From DATFHX01 sp035247945 (lineage in GTDB: Bacteria > Patescibacteriota > Saccharimonadia > Saccharimonadales > Saccharimonadaceae), in assembly GCA_035247945.1 (NCBI GenBank), contig DATFHX010000021.1:1-41530 (forward strand): 41,530 bases of DNA, in the 5' to 3' direction. Positions 6,267 through 13,193 of this stretch are shown here, in pieces (position 1 is the first letter of the stretch; every line of letters starts with the position of its first letter). The notes below the pieces were generated by a model. It worked only from the letters and a program-made list of their open reading frames with translations, ran no database searches and was not told the origin of the DNA. Both the position numbers and the translations under genes were made by a program.

Positions 6267-6623
6267 GTGAATGACGATGATGGGAATTATGTACACATAG
6301 TGCCGGACATATACGAGTACTATGAAAGACGTGCAAGTATGGAAGAGACAACTACTACCGCACGGATAAACCGTATCCTTCGCATTGAAATGCGACGAGA
6401 GGAGCGATCAAAGGGCAAGTTGAGAGTCGTCCCAGTCGAGAAGAAGGCGAATCGACCCAGCCACCCTAAGAGCATTGTGAAGGGCGTCCGAGTGCATGAC
6501 CAGACGTCAGAGGAGGATGCGGAGGTCCTTCGCCTAGCGAGGAATATACACAATCTACGTCTAAAATATCCGAGTGCCTTCGACATATTGAATGCAGGCA
6601 GTGAGTCAAAGAGGGGAGAATAA
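6267..6623 (+). CDS. Basic paralogous phage protein B, 118 aa (leaderless)
   Basis: I start it at GTG 6267 (MNDDDGNYVHIVPDIYEYYE), which aligns with the start of paralogue A; the open frame reaches back to 6210 but would run through the promoter. It shares YV..I...Y.YYER and the INRILRIEMRREERSKGKL helix with A, then adds a basic linker (KKANRPSHPKSIVKGVRVHD) and a helical C-terminus. Probable nucleic-acid-binding protein of unknown role. Its GTG lies where the transcript should begin. A terminator follows at once. Confidence 0.65.
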   Translation: MNDDDGNYVHIVPDIYEYYERRASMEETTTTARINRILRIEMRREERSKGKLRVVPVEKKANRPSHPKSIVKGVRVHDQTSEEDAEVLRLARNIHNLRLKYPSAFDILNAGSESKRGE

Positions 6624-6636
6624 TCTCTCCTCTTTT
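6610..6636 (+). terminator. Intrinsic terminator after paralogue B
   Basis: AGAGGGGAGA (6610-6619), loop ATAA, TCTCTCCTCT (6624-6633, one G-T pair), then TTTT. The T run overlaps the -35 of the next promoter. Confidence 0.75.
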
Positions 6637-6663
6637 GTTATTTCATCACAACTGTTGTATAGT
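6635..6663 (+). promoter_or_regulatory. Promoter of the riboswitch-like RNA
   Basis: TTGTTA (6635-6640), 17-nt spacer, TATAGT (6658-6663). The expected start at about 6670 coincides with the first base of the P1 helix of the RNA below. Confidence 0.65.
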
Positions 6664-6669
6664 TATAGA

Positions 6670-6800
6670 GTCTAGGTCAAAATGCAACAAGCTTGTCACG
6701 AGTCAGTGATTGTGTCCAGAAAAGGGGCAATCATCTCGAAAACAATGGGACGCAAGTCTTGTTGCTGGCCTAGACAACCTAGAGTGGTTGTCCCTTTTTT
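6670..6800 (+). promoter_or_regulatory. Candidate riboswitch-like attenuator with antiterminator and terminator
   Basis: Helices visible by eye: P1 UCUAGGUC (6671-6678) with GGCCUAGA (6767-6774); P2 GCAACAAG (6684-6691) with CUUGUUGC (6758-6765), 8 perfect bp; P3 CGAG (6699-6702) with CUCG (6735-6738); P4 UGAUUG (6707-6712) with CAAUCA (6728-6733). The terminator is GACAACC (6773-6779) with GGUUGUC (6786-6792) and six Ts. The 5' arm of P1 also pairs perfectly with ACCUAGA (6777-6783) inside the terminator, giving an antiterminator. An AGGAGG and an ATG follow directly. This is the layout of a transcriptional riboswitch. The ligand class is unknown and I match it to no known aptamer. Confidence 0.65.
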
Positions 6801-6814
6801 ATTTCAGGAGGTGT

Positions 6815-7060
6815 ATGGAAAAGATCATCAAACGCAGACCGGGTTTCCTATTTGGCTTATCGACAGAACAAGCGTATCCCGATGAAGTCGTAGAATTCTT
6901 TGATGGCAAGAAAAACAAACTTTTAGAACTTGAGCTTGGTGAGGCAATGCCCTCACGAAATGGCGCTCCGGGCTATGAGTTTGATGAGCCTATATTCTTT
7001 CGTGAACGTATCATTATGGTGTGTCCATTTAATGTCGAAGTGATTCCGTTCTATACTTAG
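6815..7060 (+). CDS. Hypothetical protein under the attenuator, 81 aa
   Basis: I start it at ATG 6815, 3 nt after AGGAGG (6806-6811); the open frame extends upstream but would cover the structured RNA. The sequence (MEKIIKRRPGFLFGLSTEQA, then VVEFFDGKKNKLLELELGEA, then FRERIIMVCPFNVEVIPF) has alternating strands and one acidic helix, with no membrane segment. It is the only gene between the attenuator and the next promoter, so the RNA element should control it. Not recognised. Confidence 0.6.
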   Translation: MEKIIKRRPGFLFGLSTEQAYPDEVVEFFDGKKNKLLELELGEAMPSRNGAPGYEFDEPIFFRERIIMVCPFNVEVIPFYT

Positions 7061-7063
7061 TAA

Positions 7064-7072
7064 TGCTATAAT
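7064..7072 (+). promoter_or_regulatory. Extended -10 promoter with short or no leader
   Basis: TGCTATAAT (7064-7072) is followed by 9 nt and ATG 7082. The expected start is about 7079, leaving 0-3 nt of leader and no SD. Confidence 0.6.
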
Positions 7073-7102
7073 TTCCTGACGATGGGACAAACTAGTCAGG
7101 AA
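7073..7102. repeat. Operator-like inverted repeat across the start codon
   Basis: TTCCTGAC (7073-7080) and GTCAGGAA (7095-7102) form a perfect 8-bp inverted repeat directly after the -10. The ATG (7082-7084) lies in the 14-nt spacer. Because transcription should start inside the left arm, a DNA operator is more likely than an RNA hairpin. Confidence 0.5.
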
Positions 7103-7291
7103 TTAAAGCCTTGGCGTACATTCGAAGTCTACTGGAAGTATAGACTTGGGAAGGGGATGGACGTTTCTTATAAGCAAACGGCAAGTGAGGCCGTCCAAGA
7201 TGTCCGTAATTCATGGATTGCACAATGCTATCCTGAGTTTGAGATAACGAAAATCATATGTAATGACTGGGGCAAAAGAGACGGCAATTAA
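7082..7291 (+). CDS. Hypothetical phage protein, 69 aa (leaderless)
   Basis: MGQTSQELKPWRTFEVYWKY, then QTASEAVQDVRNSWIAQCYP and a final beta strand. The arrangement (beta strand, helix with A-x-x-A-V-x-D-V, beta strand) is that of many small phage alpha/beta proteins. It is a single-gene unit with a palindrome-flanked leaderless promoter upstream and a 12-bp terminator downstream, so it appears independently regulated. Function unknown. Confidence 0.65.
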   Translation: MGQTSQELKPWRTFEVYWKYRLGKGMDVSYKQTASEAVQDVRNSWIAQCYPEFEITKIICNDWGKRDGN

Positions 7292-7303
7292 GCCGTCTCT
7301 TTT
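7274..7303 (+). terminator. Intrinsic terminator before the packaging module
   Basis: AAAAGAGACGGC (7274-7285) pairs with GCCGTCTCTTTT (7292-7303), 12 perfect bp; the hairpin includes the stop codon region of the 69-aa gene. Confidence 0.85.
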
Positions 7304-7437
7304 TAAATTGCACGCAGCCGTGATGATTAAACCCATCCGCAACGCCTTTCCATAGCCTGCGCCAGCTTGAAGCATTATACTTTCAAAAAAGTTTCCTCCA
7401 TAGTGAGATGTAGTAAATGCACCTTACGCGAGGACAT

Positions 7438-7980
7438 ATGACGACAAAAAAGACTCAAGTTAAAGTTGAAACTCCGATAGAAGCGGAGTTTGTTGTCGTT
7501 CCTCGAAGTGAGGAAATTCAGAGCGCGATAGATAAAGCCTCTAGGGCAAAGAAACGCTCGCTCACTATTCGCGAAGCAAGACTGATTAGGGGGGTTGTAG
7601 CTGGCAAGACTAAACGTCAAGCAGCACGCGATGCTGGCTATACAGGAAGCAACGAAACCGTAAGCGTCACCGCCAGCAGAGTACTAAGTAAAGCTAACGT
7701 ACAAGAGGCGTTAGCGAAGGCAATGGATCACCATGGAATTACCATAGAAAAAATCATTGCTCCAGTCGCAAAGGCATTAGACGCGAAAGTCACATACAAT
7801 CTGGACGGAATCCAGGTTAAAACGGATCAGGATGACCTTGAAATGCAGCTAAAAGGTCATGACCGTGCCATGAAGATACTCACGCTCAATAAGAGCGACG
7901 ATAAGGACTCTGGCGGCAATACGATCATATTCAACCAACAGAACAACCTCAACACGTACATGAGGCCAAAAGATGATTGA
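7438..7980 (+). CDS. Terminase small subunit (putative), 180 aa
   Basis: I start it at the second ATG (7438), 5 nt after GCGAGGA. Residues about 45-100 (LTIREARLIRGVVAGKTKRQ, AARDAGYTGSN, SRVLSKANVQEALAKAMDHHG) show the typical small-terminase pattern: a helix-turn-helix with K-x-x-A-A-x-x-A-G-Y, then a helix with 'S-x-V-L-x-x-x-N-V-Q-x-A-L'. These proteins bind pac/cos DNA and regulate the large subunit. The acidic tail (KSDDKDSGGN) precedes an 8-nt overlap with the large-subunit ATPase gene, as expected for a packaging operon. Confidence 0.8.
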   Translation: MTTKKTQVKVETPIEAEFVVVPRSEEIQSAIDKASRAKKRSLTIREARLIRGVVAGKTKRQAARDAGYTGSNETVSVTASRVLSKANVQEALAKAMDHHGITIEKIIAPVAKALDAKVTYNLDGIQVKTDQDDLEMQLKGHDRAMKILTLNKSDDKDSGGNTIIFNQQNNLNTYMRPKDD

Positions 7981-8971
7981 TTATAAGCGCTTCATAGAAG
8001 AGACATTCTATCTCAAAAACAAAGATGGTCTCATTGTCCCTTTCTACCTTAATGAGGTACAAGATAGCTATAACACCCAGCTAATTACCGACTACCCAGA
8101 TATGATCGGCATCCGTGAGAACGATCTCAAAGGTCGCCAGTTTGGTATCTCCACGTTCATTGCGGCAATATTCACTACCGACTTTATCTACTCATCTCTT
8201 GGCCTCATTCCACTTACGGACAGCGACATGTACTCACACAAAGACAAAGAAACTCGTGCCCACTTTAAGCGTGTGAACATGTTTCTGGATAGTTGGCTCC
8301 TTAAAGATCAGGGAGGTAGCTACCTCAATCCTGAACACCGAAAAGAACTTCCAGCACTCCGCAAGAGCTTCCTAAGGACAGACAGTGACTCGGGTCTCAT
8401 CGTCTCGAATAACGGCACTGAACTTCAAACGGCTACGGCTGGAGCAAAGGTGTCTGGACGCGGTAACACTCGTGCAAACCTGCATTGGTCTGAGATCGCC
8501 TTTTATCCAAACACACAGATCATGAGCGCTGAGAACCTCGTTGTAGGTGCAGAGGAGCAGGTACCACAAGGTCGTGGCAAGATCTTCCGAGAGTCAACAG
8601 GTAACCTAGCCGCAGACTACTTCGCCCGTGAATACAAGCTTGGCAAGGATGGAATGAGTGAGTTCAAATCTCGCTTCATGGCGTGGTACACCCACAAGGA
8701 GTACAAGCTAGAGGCTCCAGTACGGTGGGAAGCACCTGAATACTACTTCAAGCTTCTCGCAGACGGTCAAGCAACGTTAAACCAATGTTTCTGGCACTTC
8801 ACAAAAACACGTGGGCTCACAGACAAGAAGAAGCTCCGCGAATATCCAACATACGATACAGAAGCCTTTCTATATGGTGGTGATCCATGGTTTAACGCTG
8901 AAGCGCTGCTACGTGCTACCAATTCTGTTCAGAAGCCAATAAAGGAGGCTGATTATGTCCTTGGACTCTAA
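7973..8971 (+). CDS. Terminase large subunit, ATPase part (split gene), 332 aa
   Basis: Residues 53-61 (KGRQFGIST) are a terminase-type Walker A preceded by the conserved arginine/lysine region; residues 169-178 (NLHWSEIAFY) are the Walker B/catalytic Glu element. The N-terminus (FYLKNKDGLIVPFYLNEVQ) is the usual 'nQ..l...' adenine-binding region. The reading frame stops at TAA (8969-8971) soon after the ATPase core, and the nuclease domain is encoded by the next ORF in another frame. Complete large subunits carry both domains in one chain. The protein powers DNA translocation into the procapsid through the portal. Confidence 0.85.
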   Translation: MIDYKRFIEETFYLKNKDGLIVPFYLNEVQDSYNTQLITDYPDMIGIRENDLKGRQFGISTFIAAIFTTDFIYSSLGLIPLTDSDMYSHKDKETRAHFKRVNMFLDSWLLKDQGGSYLNPEHRKELPALRKSFLRTDSDSGLIVSNNGTELQTATAGAKVSGRGNTRANLHWSEIAFYPNTQIMSAENLVVGAEEQVPQGRGKIFRESTGNLAADYFAREYKLGKDGMSEFKSRFMAWYTHKEYKLEAPVRWEAPEYYFKLLADGQATLNQCFWHFTKTRGLTDKKKLREYPTYDTEAFLYGGDPWFNAEALLRATNSVQKPIKEADYVLGL

Positions 8972-9602
8972 GAAGATACCTAGGTTCCGTCTATACCGAG
9001 AGATCGAGCGAGGCGAGTTCTTTGTTGTCTTTGGTGATACCGCACAAGGTGGTGTTGACAAGAACTTCACTCAATTTGCTAGCAAAACAAAACTCGACAT
9101 CCCACTCGTTATGTCCATGCGTGGTGTTGCGGCTGAAGCAACCCCCTACATTCACCAAGCGCTTGAGTGGATATATGACAAGACTGGAGTGAAACCCGTC
9201 TTTGCATTTGAAACGAACAATGGTGGCTCAAGCGAAATGTATCGCCTCATGCAAATGAATAATGGTAAATACGAATTGTACCGAGGATATAAGGCAAATA
9301 GCCGTGAACGCTCCGACAAGCTCGGCTGGGATACAAATGAGAGCTCTCGAGCAAAGATGCTTGGTGAATGGAAGATCGCCTTTGACAATCAACAGATCAA
9401 GCTGTACGACGATGAGACTATCGAACATCACCAAACCTTCATTACGAACACCCGGGGGCGGCCAGAAGCGGACGCGAATACGCACGACGACGGAGTCATG
9501 TCATGTGCTGGTGTGAACCAATTATTAAGAACCGAGAACCCAACTATCGAGACAGACTCCAGCGCAATCGTCGATAGCGGAATATCATCATTCATTTATT
9601 AG
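8955..9602 (+). CDS. Terminase large subunit, nuclease part (split gene), 215 aa
   Basis: VFGDTAQGGVDKN holds the first acidic residue (D28) of the RNase H-like nuclease; FETNNGG follows with E86, and HDDGVMSCA near the end supplies D178/D179. Together these form the metal site that cuts concatemeric DNA. The ORF overlaps the ATPase ORF by 17 nt in a different frame and has its own strong AAAGGAGG 5-6 nt before ATG. An in-frame TAA lies just upstream of that ATG. It therefore looks like a second translated subunit rather than a frameshift product. A sequencing error remains the simplest alternative. Confidence 0.85.
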   Translation: MSLDSKKIPRFRLYREIERGEFFVVFGDTAQGGVDKNFTQFASKTKLDIPLVMSMRGVAAEATPYIHQALEWIYDKTGVKPVFAFETNNGGSSEMYRLMQMNNGKYELYRGYKANSRERSDKLGWDTNESSRAKMLGEWKIAFDNQQIKLYDDETIEHHQTFITNTRGRPEADANTHDDGVMSCAGVNQLLRTENPTIETDSSAIVDSGISSFIY

Positions 9603-9614
9603 GGAGATAAGGAA

Positions 9615-9974
9615 ATGTCTAAAGAGGAAGTGTTGAGGACTGCTATTATACGAGCGATTAATAACGGCTTCTGCCCTTTAGCTGGCATTACAGCTGAAAG
9701 CACGGTGGGTATCTACCCGTCGGTAGACAGCGTGGTGTTCATATATGAGCGAAGCGGATGGGTGGGCAGCAAAGGACTCGATGTATTTCGAATTATATTC
9801 GATCGATCTTTCGCTAAGGCATTATGGGGCGACGAGGAGGCTGGCGATGAAGATTTTTACGCTCCGAAGCACGATAGTCTCAGTGGATCGTACTGGCGGA
9901 AGATGTGGGAATACCATCTTCGAAACATGGCCATTTCTGAAGACCCTATTAAATACCTCGAAGGGAATATGTAA
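9615..9974 (+). CDS. Conserved phage hypothetical protein (FAKALWG type), 119 aa
   Basis: The centre reads RIIFDRSFAKALWGDE and the C-terminus YWRKMWEYHLRNMAISEDPI followed by KYLEGNM. This 'D-x-x-F-A-K-A-L-W-G...W-x-Y-H-L-x-x-M-x-x-x-E-D-P-x-x-Y-L' pattern is common in phage and plasmid genes of unknown function, usually near packaging or replication genes. It sits directly after the terminase and overlaps the next ATG by one base (TAATG). Confidence 0.7.
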   Translation: MSKEEVLRTAIIRAINNGFCPLAGITAESTVGIYPSVDSVVFIYERSGWVGSKGLDVFRIIFDRSFAKALWGDEEAGDEDFYAPKHDSLSGSYWRKMWEYHLRNMAISEDPIKYLEGNM

Positions 9975-10219
9975 TGAAGAAAACAGTTGGAATAACGACC
10001 GAAAGCCCAGCCTGGCAAAACGCATTCGACCACGCAAATGGCGATGCTGATCAAGCCATAGGCGAAGTATTCTACTTCCTCATAGCCAGGTATGAACAGA
10101 ATATCCAAGCGCTCGGCTGGGGTGAACGGGCAAAAGCTTATGCGCGGAATGCCTTGAGAAAAACCCTGCTTGAAGATTATGACAAATGGAAGAATGGAGA
10201 AATAAAGGAGCTAGTATGA
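9974..10219 (+). CDS. Hypothetical phage protein, 81 aa
   Basis: Mostly helical (AIGEVFYFLIARYEQNIQAL, then AKAYARNALRKTLLEDYDKW). It starts inside the stop of the previous gene and ends in ATGA with the next, so it is part of the terminase-portal operon. Not recognised; the helical bundle look would fit a small head-assembly or regulatory protein, but that is a guess. Confidence 0.6.
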   Translation: MKKTVGITTESPAWQNAFDHANGDADQAIGEVFYFLIARYEQNIQALGWGERAKAYARNALRKTLLEDYDKWKNGEIKELV

Positions 10220-10524
10220 CAGCAAAATACCCTAAAGATAAATTCGGCACCCACTCGGAAATTGACCACGACACCGAGACGGGTAGCTCAACCGAAACCC
10301 GCGACGAAGTGTATAACGGTGGGATTACACGAAGACTCATTGTAGATACAGACAGTGTGCAGATCAAAGATGACCGCACTATCATTGAGAAGATTCTCGA
10401 ATGTCATAAACGGCTGACTTCTGGAGAGATTCGAGGCTACTCTGTTAACGCAGAAAAGTACCACCCCCAGACCCTTCTTGTGAATCGAATCGAAGTAAAA
10501 ACCATTCGACTTGCAGACAAATAA
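10216..10524 (+). CDS. Hypothetical phage protein, 102 aa
   Basis: I start it at ATG 10216, with AAAGGAG 7 nt upstream and an ATGA overlap; the frame is open further upstream. The first third is polar and acidic (HSEIDHDTETGSSTETRDEV); the rest is alpha/beta (RRLIVDTDSVQIKDDRTIIE). It ends just before the portal promoter. Not recognised. Confidence 0.55.
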   Translation: MTAKYPKDKFGTHSEIDHDTETGSSTETRDEVYNGGITRRLIVDTDSVQIKDDRTIIEKILECHKRLTSGEIRGYSVNAEKYHPQTLLVNRIEVKTIRLADK

Positions 10525-10526
10525 CT

Positions 10527-10554
10527 TTGCATTCCAAAATGCTATTGGTATAAT
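10527..10554 (+). promoter_or_regulatory. Late-gene promoter before the portal
   Basis: TTGCAT (10527-10532), 16-nt spacer, and TGGTATAAT (extended -10, TATAAT at 10549-10554). The expected start is about 10561, giving a leader of about 53 nt with GGAG before GTG 10614. Confidence 0.7.
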
Positions 10555-10613
10555 ACGAAATAGAACAGACGACATCGTAAAAACGAACGTCCTTAATCGG
10601 AGCTCGTTACACG

Positions 10614-12548
10614 GTGTCTTTCTCTTTTATAGACAAAACTAATATCGAAGAAGCGTTTCATGAGTCGGAAGGCTACATGCGACCGATCTTTGAGCCTTTC
10701 GATGAATACGAGCGTCTTGCGCGTAATAAGCCACACCCAGGCATCGCTGCTCACCTTCCGAAAGTAACTGAAGGCACTCTTGCTTCAACGATCCTAAAAC
10801 AGCCTCGTCGTACAATCCAGCAGGTTCTTACTGGCAAAGTGAAGTTTGACGGAGACTCGGGGCTCTCACCGGTCTTACAGGTACTCTTAGACAACAAGAT
10901 TATTCCTAAAGCTACAACTGGCGGCTCAATCATTCAAAAAGGCTGGGAGGCTACTACAAAAGCTCTTACGTATGGCGCTCAGCCAATCCTGTCATTTTAC
11001 ACACGTCATGGCAGCTACTTTGGTGCAGATTGCCGTTTGCCATATGTGCGTGATGTATTTCTTGAGAAGGGGCAGACATGTGCTGGTGATTCACAAGTTA
11101 TCTTCCTTGTTAGCTGGTACACGGAAGCGCAGATCAAGACCATCATTCGTACCGAGAAATGGCTCATTGAACAGTCAAAGCAGCGTGGCGACCTTGACCG
11201 CTACAAGAGTTCTTGGGATCTAAGTAAGCTTGCACAACTTCTCAATAAAGGCGTCACAAAAAAGAAGGTCGAATCGCAAACTCCAGGCGAGCGACAACGG
11301 GGTAGTGATGCTGGTGGCTACCAGATCATTACAGCCTTTCAGGATGGCGTAGGTGCTGAGTTTTACTCATTCGCCCCTGCGCTTTCCGACACAGGAACGG
11401 CGGCAACTGGCGAGAATATCGTACGCGTAAAGGTTAATAACGACCCCCGTGGTGTCATTCCTATCCGCTTCCAGTACCACACCGTAGACGGTAGCAACCC
11501 ACTTGGACGAGGTGCAGTAGAACATTCAGGCTCTGTGCAGAACCTTATAGATTCACAGCTCCAAATGTTCCAATACAACATGTCATTGATTCAGGCTCCT
11601 CCTATTAAGAAGTGGGGTAATCTTCCTAACAAGACCTTTCGTATGGCTCCAGACGCTATCTGGGAAATGGGCAACGACAAGACGAATGATGCAGTTCCCG
11701 TCCAGATCGCAACTCAAGGTATCTCTTCATTCTCTGATAACTTCGGACTACTTAAGTCAATCCTTATTACCGGACTTAACGGTCAAGATACTTCAATTAG
11801 CGCGTCCGCTGGTAACCCTGGCTTCTCTAAAACGAATGCGGGCGTAAAGCAACAGAACGCAATCCTTGGTGTAGACGACAACTACATCCGAAAGCAGTAC
11901 GAGACAGCATGGGGACTCGTCATGGAAGACATGCTTAATATCCACATCACAGAGAGTGTTGGTGTGCTCGAGCTCGTACTCGAGGATCATGACATCGAAA
12001 AGCTCGAGTCTATATACCCAGAGGTACGTGAGAATGGTGGCGTCGCCAAGATTATATACGACAACATCCGAGGGTCGGCATCAATCTCAGTCGATGCAGG
12101 TACATCTGCAGGAGAGGATGATGCGGAACAATCTGAGATTATCAGTAACCTAATCGAAGTCTACACTAACAATGCCGTGATTCAGCAGCGTCTCGAGCAG
12201 GAGGGCTTTAAGTTCAGCATTGGTGAGCTATTTAATCGGCAGGTTGTGAAGTCCGGTGTCGAAGACCCTGAAAAGATCATCTCGAAGCTCACTCCTGAGG
12301 AGATTCAGGCAAAGCAGCAGGAAGATATGGCACTTGCAGCACAAGCCCAACCTCAGGAAGACCCTAATGCGGACGACGGATTTAATGGTCTTCGCGATAT
12401 GGGGCTCGATGAAGATCAGATCAACCACGTGATGCAGATGCTTCAAGAGGGCAAGAGTGCAGATGAAATGATCGCATCCCTGTACGGTCTTCAGCCAGAC
12501 ATGCAAGAGAGCGACCAATTACTGCTAACTGCAGGAGGTGCCGCGTAA
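10614..12548 (+). CDS. Portal protein, 644 aa
   Basis: Length, position after the terminase and domain order fit a podovirus-type portal. The N-terminal clip/wing region is followed by a central stretch with DPRGVIPIRFQYHTVDGSNP, then LIDSQLQMFQYNMSLI and a long helix region (NYIRKQYETAWGLVMEDMLN). The C-terminus is Gln/Glu-rich (ELFNRQVVKSGVEDPEKIIS) and probably disordered. Twelve copies form the vertex through which DNA is packaged and ejected, docking the terminase and later the tail adaptor. GTG start with a weak GGAG. A TAATG junction couples it to the next gene. Confidence 0.8.
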   Translation: MSFSFIDKTNIEEAFHESEGYMRPIFEPFDEYERLARNKPHPGIAAHLPKVTEGTLASTILKQPRRTIQQVLTGKVKFDGDSGLSPVLQVLLDNKIIPKATTGGSIIQKGWEATTKALTYGAQPILSFYTRHGSYFGADCRLPYVRDVFLEKGQTCAGDSQVIFLVSWYTEAQIKTIIRTEKWLIEQSKQRGDLDRYKSSWDLSKLAQLLNKGVTKKKVESQTPGERQRGSDAGGYQIITAFQDGVGAEFYSFAPALSDTGTAATGENIVRVKVNNDPRGVIPIRFQYHTVDGSNPLGRGAVEHSGSVQNLIDSQLQMFQYNMSLIQAPPIKKWGNLPNKTFRMAPDAIWEMGNDKTNDAVPVQIATQGISSFSDNFGLLKSILITGLNGQDTSISASAGNPGFSKTNAGVKQQNAILGVDDNYIRKQYETAWGLVMEDMLNIHITESVGVLELVLEDHDIEKLESIYPEVRENGGVAKIIYDNIRGSASISVDAGTSAGEDDAEQSEIISNLIEVYTNNAVIQQRLEQEGFKFSIGELFNRQVVKSGVEDPEKIISKLTPEEIQAKQQEDMALAAQAQPQEDPNADDGFNGLRDMGLDEDQINHVMQMLQEGKSADEMIASLYGLQPDMQESDQLLLTAGGAA

Positions 12549-12853
12549 TGGATTATCCAAGTGAGAACGGTGACAGCTATTACAGTCCAGCTCCACCACC
12601 TGAACAAGTTGCCGAACAAGAACAGGCAATTGCGAAAACAGTGGCAGCTTTACCGATTTTAAAAGAGCTCATTGAAGATCTTGAAAAGTTTTACGAAGAG
12701 GCTAAGTCGATTCATGGAATTAGCGTTGCAGGCGAGGTTGAAACAAAAGCCCAGATTATTGCAAAAACAGAGATCGAGTATTGGTGTAAAGATCGTCTTG
12801 CTCACTATAGAGCGCTCTACGACTCCGTTCGACCAAGCCAGGAGGGCAAGTAA
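12548..12853 (+). CDS. Hypothetical helical head-module protein, 101 aa
   Basis: Begins inside the portal stop codon (TAATG). After a Pro-rich start it is one long amphipathic helix region (VAEQEQAIAKTVAALPILKE, then DLEKFYEEAKSIHG) ending in a second helix. Similar small coiled-coil proteins occur between portal and scaffold in many phages. No specific function is recognised. It overlaps the next gene by one base. Confidence 0.6.
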   Translation: MDYPSENGDSYYSPAPPPEQVAEQEQAIAKTVAALPILKELIEDLEKFYEEAKSIHGISVAGEVETKAQIIAKTEIEYWCKDRLAHYRALYDSVRPSQEGK

Positions 12854-13089
12854 TGGATGGTCAAGATCCGAACAAGGATAACTTCAAGAATGATGGCTAC
12901 GCGCACACTGCATGGGAAATTCCTAAGCGTGACTTTGATTTCCAGGCTCACGACTGGATTCAAGAAGGTGCACAGATCATTTGTCGAGGTGCTGGTCATG
13001 CATCCCATGCTTCACCTATTGACATCGAGAAGATGCTCATTAAAGAGGAGGGGGAGTACAAGATCGTTCCAATTCGTATGTTGAGCTAG
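12853..13089 (+). CDS. Hypothetical head-module protein, 78 aa
   Basis: Polar N-terminus (MDGQDPNKDNFKNDGYAHTA) followed by RDFDFQAHDWIQEGAQIICR and a short C-terminal strand. AGGAGG lies upstream inside the previous gene. It is not recognised and has no membrane segment. It precedes a strong hairpin and the scaffold gene. Confidence 0.55.
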   Translation: MDGQDPNKDNFKNDGYAHTAWEIPKRDFDFQAHDWIQEGAQIICRGAGHASHASPIDIEKMLIKEEGEYKIVPIRMLS

Positions 13090-13091
13090 GT

Positions 13092-13131
13092 TTCGACTGC
13101 GGCATGGAGCCTACCCTGTGCCGCAATCGAA
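13092..13131 (+). repeat. Strong hairpin between head genes
   Basis: TTCGA (13092-13096) and GCGGCA (13099-13104) pair with TGCCGC (13119-13124) and TCGAA (13127-13131), with a 2x2 internal loop. There is no T-tract. It may be an RNA processing or stability element that sets scaffold/capsid expression above the portal. Confidence 0.55.
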
Positions 13132-13193
13132 GTTTATCTCTAACTTCCGGTATCGTCCCCGTACATGTGACGTATAAAAACAAGGAGAAACCT

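Noticed and set aside
6741..6765. GGGACGCAA in the attenuator, reminiscent of the c-di-GMP-I (GEMM) core
   Set aside because: The short string matches, but the helices that would frame a GEMM aptamer do not fit the strong P2-P4 pairings seen here, so I do not assign that class.
8955..8971. Programmed frameshift joining the two terminase ORFs
   Set aside because: The purine-rich AAAGGAGG is placed ideally to initiate at ATG 8955, no slippery heptamer is evident, and the downstream frame is closed by TAA just upstream of that ATG.
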